Virus record (IMG/VR): IMGVR_UViG_3300010883_000226
Span: 1-32,303 of that record
Reading direction: 5' to 3' (one strand)
Length of the DNA stretch: 32,303 nucleotides
Source: a virus
Of this stretch, positions 28,512 through 32,303 are shown piece after piece. The first letter of the stretch is position 1. Each line of letters opens with the position of its first letter. The position numbers were made by a program, and so were the translations under genes. Below the pieces are notes generated by a model, which saw only the letters and a list, made by a program, of their open reading frames with translations, had not been told where the DNA came from and searched no databases.

Positions 28512-28612
28512 CGCACCCACTCAATCAACCACATCACAGACCCCAGTATCGGGAGCATCACAATCGTCTTGATGATGCCCCATTTTTTGGTGCGATAGCG
28601 GTCGGTGTTCAT
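28508..28612 (-). CDS. Tiny single-span membrane peptide, 34 aa
   Basis: This 34-residue frame (MNTDRYRTKKWGIIKTIVML, then PILGSVMWLIEWVR) has a basic start and a hydrophobic helix. Its stop overlaps the radical SAM start as ATGA, and its ATG begins seven bases after a TAGAAT -10 box, so the message would be nearly leaderless. There is no ribosome-binding site. It could be a leader peptide that couples translation, or a real membrane peptide. Being first in the operon and coupled to the next gene argues that it is translated; function unknown. Confidence 0.5.
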   Translation of the reverse strand: MNTDRYRTKKWGIIKTIVMLPILGSVMWLIEWVR

Positions 28613-28619
28613 GGCTGGG

Positions 28620-28628
28620 ATTCTAGCA
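28620..28628 (-). promoter_or_regulatory. Candidate leftward promoter of the metabolic operon (extended -10)
   Basis: On the minus strand TGCTAGAAT (28628-28620) is an extended -10 box, with seven bases then the ATG at 28612. The -35 region is weak (AGGAGC, 28648-28643). It lies inside the left arm of the inverted repeat at 28623-28679, back-to-back with promoter E. Confidence 0.5.
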
Positions 28629-28679
28629 CTTCCCCCTGAATTGCTCCTGATTGGGGGTTGACACTATCGGAAGTGCTAG
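28623..28679. promoter_or_regulatory. 11-bp inverted repeat across divergent promoters, operator candidate
   Basis: CTAGCACTTCC (28623-28633) and GGAAGTGCTAG (28669-28679) are perfect inverted copies, 35 bases apart. Each arm touches one promoter: the left arm overlaps the leftward -10 box and the right arm lies in the spacer of promoter E. This is a good place for one regulator to control both directions. A CGGAAACTGCTAG variant also lies in the spacer of promoter A. Confidence 0.55.
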
Positions 28680-28687
28680 CGTATATT
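28658..28687 (+). promoter_or_regulatory. Rightward promoter, family copy E
   Basis: TTGACA (28658-28663), 18-base spacer, TATATT (28682-28687), preceded by GGGGG. The leader carries CATATCGAAGTTAGG and CCGGAAAGGGAACCATC before ATG 28727. It is the only copy with the full TTGACA consensus. Confidence 0.8.
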
Positions 28688-28726
28688 TTACATATCGAAG
28701 TTAGGAACCGGAAAGGGAACCATCAA

Positions 28727-28942
28727 ATGACCACCGCAGAAACCAAAGCACAGGTTCGCAAAGAGATTCTGGCCGAGGCCGAAGAAAACGCGATTGAATC
28801 CCTCATCAGTGAGGCTGGCGCGATGGCAGACCTTCTCACCCGCAAAATGAAGTGGGAGAAGTTTGGCGGCGCAATCGAATCCAGAACTGAGAAACTAGCA
28901 GAATTAGTGGCCGAAGTTCACAGGCTTCGCGACCTCGCATAA
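28727..28942 (+). CDS. Hypothetical coiled-coil protein, 71 aa
   Basis: No family is recognised. The start chosen is ATG 28727 after the shared leader; an earlier in-frame codon lies inside the promoter. The protein (MTTAETKAQVRKEILAEAEE, then NAIESLISEAGAMADLLTRK and RTEKLAELVAEVHRLRDLA) is helical throughout, rich in Glu, Lys, Ala and Leu, with heptad-like spacing, so a coiled coil or dimer is likely. It is the first gene after promoter E and is followed by a hairpin cassette. Small helical phage proteins of this kind often bind other proteins. Confidence 0.65.
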   Translation: MTTAETKAQVRKEILAEAEENAIESLISEAGAMADLLTRKMKWEKFGGAIESRTEKLAELVAEVHRLRDLA

Positions 28943-28950
28943 CACCATCA

Positions 28951-28970
28951 GGGGCGGCGAGAGCCGCCCC
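28951..28970 (+). repeat. Intergenic hairpin cassette, copy 6
   Basis: GGGGCGGC pairs perfectly with GCCGCCCC, with a GAGA tetraloop. It starts 8 bases after the stop at 28942 and is followed by AGGAAAGGGATAATCAA and ATG 28991. Confidence 0.8.
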
Positions 28971-28990
28971 ACTAGGAAAGGGATAATCAA

Positions 28991-29536
28991 ATGATTACGT
29001 CAGTATTGATAGGCTGGGCCACCATAACCGAGGCCCGCGAAATCACCAACCGCAGCGAGTACGCACGCTGGTTCGACACCATCGAAGCACTCCCCGGTCG
29101 CTACCCGATTATCGGTCAGTTGAAGAACGGCAAGTTCGACTACTACACGGTGCGCTATACCGGCCTCGTTATTCGCTCCAACAACCAGTCCTGCTACGGC
29201 GGCGTGCCAATCGGCAAGGGCGGCATTGATGAGCATGTTGGGCAGACCATGACCGCCAGTCAGGGCGGGTACGGGTACTCACTCAGCGACGTGATTATGA
29301 ATGACCTTGAAACCCCCGGCATCAGCTACGAACTGTTCCCGTGGGTCGAGGTAACTCGCACACGATTCTGGATTGAGGGTCGCCAGAACACCGTGACCAA
29401 GAAAGATGAGCCGGGTCGATGGGCCACCACCGGCAGCGTCCAGCCCCGACCCAACAACGAGGAAGTAATCAAGGCGCAGACCGTAACCTACGCCTCAGAC
29501 ATTGGACATGAAGTTTTCGCACCCGTAGGGGGCTAA
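28991..29536 (+). CDS. Hypothetical protein, 181 aa
   Basis: No family is recognised. The first 20 residues (MITSVLIGWATITEAREITN) include a short hydrophobic segment but not a clear membrane helix. The rest is mixed alpha/beta with a Gly/Tyr/Ser-rich middle (GQTMTASQGGYGYSLSDVIM) and a polar C-terminal part (GRQNTVTKKDEPGRWATTGS, then VTYASDIGHEVFAPVGG). It is the largest protein of these cassettes. A hairpin terminator follows its stop. It could be a modification or inhibitor protein, but there is no evidence for either. Confidence 0.65.
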   Translation: MITSVLIGWATITEAREITNRSEYARWFDTIEALPGRYPIIGQLKNGKFDYYTVRYTGLVIRSNNQSCYGGVPIGKGGIDEHVGQTMTASQGGYGYSLSDVIMNDLETPGISYELFPWVEVTRTRFWIEGRQNTVTKKDEPGRWATTGSVQPRPNNEEVIKAQTVTYASDIGHEVFAPVGG

Positions 29537-29540
29537 TTTA

Positions 29541-29600
29541 GCGGCTCCCCTGCCGCACCCTTTCCGATGGCCCGCTCCCAACTACCTCTGGGGGCGGGCC
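29541..29600 (+). terminator. Tandem hairpins after cassette E (weak terminator)
   Basis: A short hairpin GCGGC/GCCGC (29541-29556) is followed by a longer one, GGCCCGC with GCGGGCC (29569-29600, inner CCC/GGG pairs). The T tract is poor. The layout mirrors 30180-30238, with CACCCTTTCCG between hairpins in both, so the pair is one conserved module. Confidence 0.6.
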
Positions 29601-29651
29601 TGTCGGTTAAGGGGCTATCTCAACTAAAACTAAATTGCCACTGATTAGGGG

Positions 29652-29681
29652 TTGACGGTTTAGAACGTTGTAGCGTATATT
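29652..29681 (+). promoter_or_regulatory. Rightward promoter, family copy F
   Basis: TTGACG (29652-29657), 18-base spacer, TATATT (29676-29681), preceded by ATTAGGGG. The leader holds ACATCGAAGTTAG and CGGAAAGAGAACCACC before ATG 29723. Confidence 0.8.
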
Positions 29682-29722
29682 TATTACATCGAAGTTAGTT
29701 ACACGGAAAGAGAACCACCAAA

Positions 29723-29884
29723 ATGACCGACGCACAGAAACTCATCAACATCGAGAACCGCATCGCACGCGCAGTTGCCAGTGTTCACGGATACATCACC
29801 AAGTCTGAGATTGATGAGCGGGACAGGCTCCAGAAGATCGTCGGGCGAGAGTTCGATGCAGTGAACAACAAGTGGGTTAACTAA
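29723..29884 (+). CDS. Hypothetical protein, 53 aa
   Basis: This short gene is supported by promoter F, the shared leader and the hairpin cassette after its stop. The protein (MTDAQKLINIENRIARAVAS, then GYITKSEIDERDRLQKIVGR and NNKWVN) is helical, with roughly balanced Lys, Arg, Asp and Glu. No family is recognised. It would be the first product of the cassette. The size and the helix pattern are similar to those of the first genes after promoters B and E, although no homology can be claimed. Confidence 0.7.
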   Translation: MTDAQKLINIENRIARAVASVHGYITKSEIDERDRLQKIVGREFDAVNNKWVN

Positions 29885-29894
29885 CACCATCACC

Positions 29895-29914
29895 GGGGCG
29901 GCAGGAGCCGCCCC
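29895..29914 (+). repeat. Intergenic hairpin cassette, copy 7
   Basis: GGGGCGGC pairs with GCCGCCCC, with an AGGA loop. It starts 10 bases after the stop at 29884 and is followed by AGGAAAGGAAAAATCAAA and ATG 29936. Confidence 0.8.
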
Positions 29915-29935
29915 ACCAGGAAAGGAAAAATCAAA

Positions 29936-30175
29936 ATGTCAATCATATTCGTACACTTGCAGGGCAGTCACATGGACACCATGAACTGCCAGCCCGTTAC
30001 CGAGCAGCGCACCATCGACCATCGCCAATGCCCCGCCGCCATCGCTGTCGATGATGTGACAGGCATGGAGGCCGAGTGGCCCGCACACTGGCCGACACGC
30101 ATCGTTATCCCTGAGTTTGTTGAGAGCGACTGGGATGACAACGACGAACGTGAATGGGGTGAGTTCGACGACTAA
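29936..30175 (+). CDS. Hypothetical acidic protein, 79 aa
   Basis: No family is recognised. The N-terminal part (MSIIFVHLQGSHMDTMNCQP) holds a short strand, the middle has two scattered cysteines, and the C-terminus is very acidic (IPEFVESDWDDNDEREWGEF, then DD). Such an acidic tail could bind a basic protein or nucleic-acid-binding surface, but this is speculative. The start is set by the shared leader. It is followed directly by the UUCG-loop terminator. Confidence 0.65.
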   Translation: MSIIFVHLQGSHMDTMNCQPVTEQRTIDHRQCPAAIAVDDVTGMEAEWPAHWPTRIVIPEFVESDWDDNDEREWGEFDD

Positions 30176-30206
30176 TATCGCGGGACACTCCCGCACCCCT
30201 TTCCGT

Positions 30207-30238
30207 AGACCGTTCACCCTTCGGGGTGGGCGGTCTTT
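30207..30238. terminator. Strong terminator with UUCG tetraloop between convergent genes
   Basis: A 13-bp stem runs from AGACCGTTCACCC (30207-30219) to GGGTGGGCGGTCT (30224-30236), closed by TTCG on a C-G pair, followed by TTT. A small CGGGACACTCCCG hairpin precedes it (from 30181). It separates the rightward gene ending at 30175 from the leftward gene ending at 30242. Confidence 0.8.
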
Positions 30239-30241
30239 GGG

Positions 30242-30562
30242 TTAAGCGTCTATCTCAACACCACGCAAGCGGCGCAAGGAATTCATATCGCCTTTGACTT
30301 CCAGGTAGCAGCGCAGACTAGGCTCCACATGCTCCTGAATTGCAGCCTGAACGCGCCGTACAGCCACGCCAGTCTGGGCAGCGGTGTTATCCGGTACGCT
30401 CAGAATTACCCGCCCCTGTGCGCTCGCCGAGATAACCTGCACCGTAGCGTCAACGTCGTAAGCGGCAATCTCGCACGCTTCCTTGCGGTCGCGTTCGTCG
30501 GTGCATTTCCACCAGTCTGACACGGCTGCTATCTCCGCATATGGGTCGCCGATTGTGACCAT
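30242..30562 (-). CDS. Hypothetical protein, 106 aa
   Basis: No family is recognised. The protein begins MVTIGDPYAEIAAVSDWWKC, has a charged helix (TDERDRKEACEIAAYDVDAT), two beta segments (VQVISASAQGRVILSVPDN) and an ending with SLRCYLEVKGDMNSLRRLRG. The layout suggests a small alpha/beta domain. It overlaps the E1-beta-like gene by one base (TAATG at 30560-30564), so the two are co-translated and may be partners. It is the last gene of the leftward group and abuts the UUCG terminator. Confidence 0.6.
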   Translation of the reverse strand: MVTIGDPYAEIAAVSDWWKCTDERDRKEACEIAAYDVDATVQVISASAQGRVILSVPDNTAAQTGVAVRRVQAAIQEHVEPSLRCYLEVKGDMNSLRRLRGVEIDA

Positions 30563-31503
30563 TAGAACGGGCCTCCTGTTGGTACGAATGGTTCGTCTAT
30601 ATCGCCCACCACAGATTCAGATTCTTCGCCGAGCAACCGCAACGCAGCATTCGCAATATGAGCGGGTGTCGGATACCACTCTTGCTCCAACGGATACGAT
30701 GCAGGAACGGGCGTAGCAGGTGGCCGAACGATCAAAGAATCAATGCCATTCATCATCATCCTGATTCCAATGTCTGCCGCCAGCCCTTGATTGTTCAGGT
30801 CAGCGATCACCACTCGGCGCAGCGTTGGAAATGAAGCGTTGGGGTTGCTCATGCTGGCCCACTCCGCATTGATGCCACGCTTCCGCAGCAAGGCGCAAGC
30901 CTCAATACAATCTAGCGTTGTCGCCGACAAGCCGACGAGTTGAATGTCCGCTGTGTCAGGGTCGCCGTATTGCGACATATCACCCTTGATCTCAGACTCG
31001 TACAAACGCCGATGTTCAAATACGACTGTCGGCCCCTCTATATCTGTATAAACACGCTTCAGCGCGGGGATGGTTGCGGGCAGTAATGTCCTCAACCCAG
31101 GGTCAGCGGCGAACCAGTGAGCGGTGGATTGCGTATGCTGCGGGCCGTTGCCCCAGCCCTGGCCGATGATACAGCGCACCATCAGATTCGGTGCGTCGCT
31201 GCCCATGTATCCCCACTTCGCAGCGGTGTTGATTAGATGCTCCATAGAGAGCGTCATAAAGTCGGCGCGGGCGTGTACGAGTATTGGCTTCCAGCCGTTC
31301 TGTGCGAGGCCCACAAGCGCGCCTGTGAGCATGGTTTCGCTCAGGGGTGTTTCAATAACGCGATCTGGGAAGCGTTCATGGGCCAGCTTGGTCGTGCCGA
31401 AGATGCCCTTCTCATCGGTGACACCTGCACCCATAACGATCACGCGGGGGTCGCGCTCCATGAGGGCTACCGTTTCGTGCGCTATCGTTTCAGCGTAGTT
31501 CAT
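30562..31503 (-). CDS. E1-beta/transketolase pyrimidine-domain protein, 313 aa
   Basis: The start chosen is ATG 31503 (MNYAETIAHETVALMERDPR), which overlaps the upstream stop as ATGA; a longer frame exists but would overlap that gene. The sequence follows 2-oxoacid dehydrogenase E1-beta subunits closely: DPRVIVMGAGVTDEKGIFGT (about residues 18-37), VIETPLSETMLTGALVGLAQ with the TPP-contacting Glu56, PILVHARADFMTLSMEHLIN (about 73-92), and GQGWGNGPQHTQSTAHWF (about 114-131). The C-terminal part ends the family region normally. Such subunits need a partner that binds the TPP diphosphate; none is in the window. As a split transketolase or acyl-transfer enzyme it could supply a sugar or branched group. 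Confidence 0.8.
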   Translation of the reverse strand: MNYAETIAHETVALMERDPRVIVMGAGVTDEKGIFGTTKLAHERFPDRVIETPLSETMLTGALVGLAQNGWKPILVHARADFMTLSMEHLINTAAKWGYMGSDAPNLMVRCIIGQGWGNGPQHTQSTAHWFAADPGLRTLLPATIPALKRVYTDIEGPTVVFEHRRLYESEIKGDMSQYGDPDTADIQLVGLSATTLDCIEACALLRKRGINAEWASMSNPNASFPTLRRVVIADLNNQGLAADIGIRMMMNGIDSLIVRPPATPVPASYPLEQEWYPTPAHIANAALRLLGEESESVVGDIDEPFVPTGGPF

Positions 31504-32006
31504 GTGTTCACCTTCCCTGTCCCACCGCACGTAGGGCATGGGCTGTGGCTTTGTGGGCCGTTTACGATTAATGATTTCCAAACAGTGATTTGCCTTCGGT
31601 GGTTTGTTGACCTATCAGATGGTTTAGTGCGACCAGAAGGAGCGCACCACCCCTTCGATTGCCCCCGGCGCATCACCGGCCCCATCGCTGTCGGGGTAAC
31701 TTCTTTCTCATCTTCATCTAGGGCGTACCCCATAACTGACCACACCCGGTCTGTTGTGAACTCCCCCCTCGTTTCACAGACTTCTTTTAGTGCCGTATCA
31801 GCGCGGGCCTTCCAGCCCTCATCTGCTGCCGCGTCAACGCGGGCCATGCCGACTTCCCTGCCATCAACACCCTTCGCAATAGAATCCTGCAAACTAATCT
31901 TTTCGCCATGCTGCCAGTTCCAGTGATGACACTTACCGCATACATCTGCGATCAAGCCTCCACGCCTAAAGCTACGGCAATCGCAGCCCTCACATTTGGT
32001 ACTCAT
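31500..32006 (-). CDS. Zinc-binding winged-helix-like protein, 168 aa
   Basis: The N-terminal 33 residues carry C5, C8, C10, C23, C26 and H27/H28/H33 (CEGCDCRSF and VCGKCHHWNWQHG), a likely zinc site. The middle (TRGEFTTDRVWSVMGYALDE, then AMGPVMRRGQSKGWCAPSGR and DRSTNHRRQITVWKS, about 78-146) resembles a small winged-helix domain common in actinobacteriophage proteins of unknown role. A C-terminal CPTCGGTG (about 157-164) is a DnaJ-like knuckle. DNA binding is likely. It overlaps the E1-beta-like gene by ATGA and the upstream gene by 17 bases, so it may regulate or simply travel with that group. Confidence 0.65.
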   Translation of the reverse strand: MSTKCEGCDCRSFRRGGLIADVCGKCHHWNWQHGEKISLQDSIAKGVDGREVGMARVDAAADEGWKARADTALKEVCETRGEFTTDRVWSVMGYALDEDEKEVTPTAMGPVMRRGQSKGWCAPSGRTKPSDRSTNHRRQITVWKSLIVNGPQSHSPCPTCGGTGKVNT

Positions 32007-32303
32007 TCATTCCTTTCGGCCAGGGGTGCAACTCCATATCGCTCATACTGTCGAATACCCGCGCCACTTCTTGCTTGATCGTTGCAGTGGTATCGCCAAT
32101 CATGGCTGCGTATGCCTCGCCGAATGGGGATGCGGCAAATGTTAGTGCTGCCCCCTGCATCGCCACAAGTTGATCGTCGCCCGTACCAATCCGGTCGTCT
32201 ATCGCTGGGCCAACATGCTCGGCGAATCGCTCCACGTCTGCGCTGATAACGATGGGCCATACGTTGTTCGCTATCAGGCGCGTTACCTCCTCAGCGGTTT
32301 CAG
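31990..32303 (-). CDS. Hypothetical protein, partial (5' end beyond window)
   Basis: The frame is open from the window edge down to TGA 31990-31992. A GTG at 32235 could start it, but the reading upstream of it (TAEEVTRLIANNVWPIVISA) is protein-like and continues out of the window, so the true start is probably outside. The visible 103 residues are helical and mixed (GTGDDQLVAMQGAALTFAAS, then GDTTATIKQEVARVFDSMSD), ending in NEYQM. No family is recognised. It overlaps the zinc/winged-helix gene by 17 bases. Confidence 0.6.
   Translation of the reverse strand, partial: ETAEEVTRLIANNVWPIVISADVERFAEHVGPAIDDRIGTGDDQLVAMQGAALTFAASPFGEAYAAMIGDTTATIKQEVARVFDSMSDMELHPWPKGMNEYQM

Noticed and set aside
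286-29914. The repeated hairpins as a CRISPR-like array or as terminators
   Set aside because: The copies are separated by genes, not by short spacers, and no cas gene is present. None is followed by a T tract, and genes continue in the same direction.
1-32303. tRNA genes, insertion sequences, integrase or attachment site
   Set aside because: I looked for tRNA-like cloverleaf ends, transposase motifs and an integrase and found none that I could support by reading alone.

Overview
The window is part of a tailed double-stranded DNA bacteriophage (or prophage) genome with siphovirus morphology. The evidence is a near-complete head-to-tail gene order on the minus strand: HK97-type prohead protease, HK97-fold capsid, connector, gp10-like neck protein, tail terminator, tail tube, frameshifted tail chaperones, tape measure, tail tip and fibres. 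No integrase, terminase, portal, endolysin or tRNA was recognised. The host cannot be named from sequence. Promoters look like sigma70 types and Shine-Dalgarno sites are common, so it is a bacterium; base composition looks moderately GC-rich (not computed).

Layout. (1) 2-1301, rightward: five small unknown genes, ending at a probable two-way terminator (1332-1366). (2) 1386-17815, leftward: the virion morphogenesis operon, packed with ATGA and TAATG overlaps. It ends with two putative membrane proteins, one of them a holin candidate. Its presumed promoter (17899-17929) is followed at once by an intrinsic terminator (17838-17874), which suggests control by antitermination. (3) 17973-22603, rightward: small cysteine-rich proteins, a DNA methyltransferase, a Mom-like DNA modification protein and an HNH-like protein, in cassettes driven by near-identical promoters. 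(4) 28612-22657, leftward: a metabolic operon with a tiny membrane peptide, a radical SAM enzyme, a nucleotidyltransferase/PfkB kinase fusion resembling HldE with its halves swapped, an extended SDR epimerase, a second tiny membrane peptide, a DegT-type aminotransferase, a DNA methyltransferase and a GmhA-like SIS isomerase. (5) 28727-30175, rightward: two more promoter-driven cassettes of small unknown genes. (6) 32303-30242, leftward: a partial gene, a zinc/winged-helix-like protein, a 2-oxoacid dehydrogenase E1-beta/transketolase-type protein and an unknown gene.

How the parts fit. The rightward small-gene cassettes look like early accessory genes. Six copies of one promoter type (TTGAC-18 bp-TATTAT/TATATT) share a 5' leader, and twelve genes share a start-site sequence around GGAAAGGGAACCACC. 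At seven internal junctions this is preceded by a GGGGCGGC-type hairpin. The leftward metabolic genes could build and activate a heptose-like or amino sugar. A DNA methyltransferase is translationally coupled between the aminotransferase and the SIS isomerase, and a Mom-like protein lies a few kilobases away, so two readings are open: DNA hypermodification, or remodelling of a host or virion glycan. The sequence does not decide between them. No gene-free stretch exceeds 300 bases; the longest gaps (about 120-190 bases) hold promoters, terminators or hairpins, described below.
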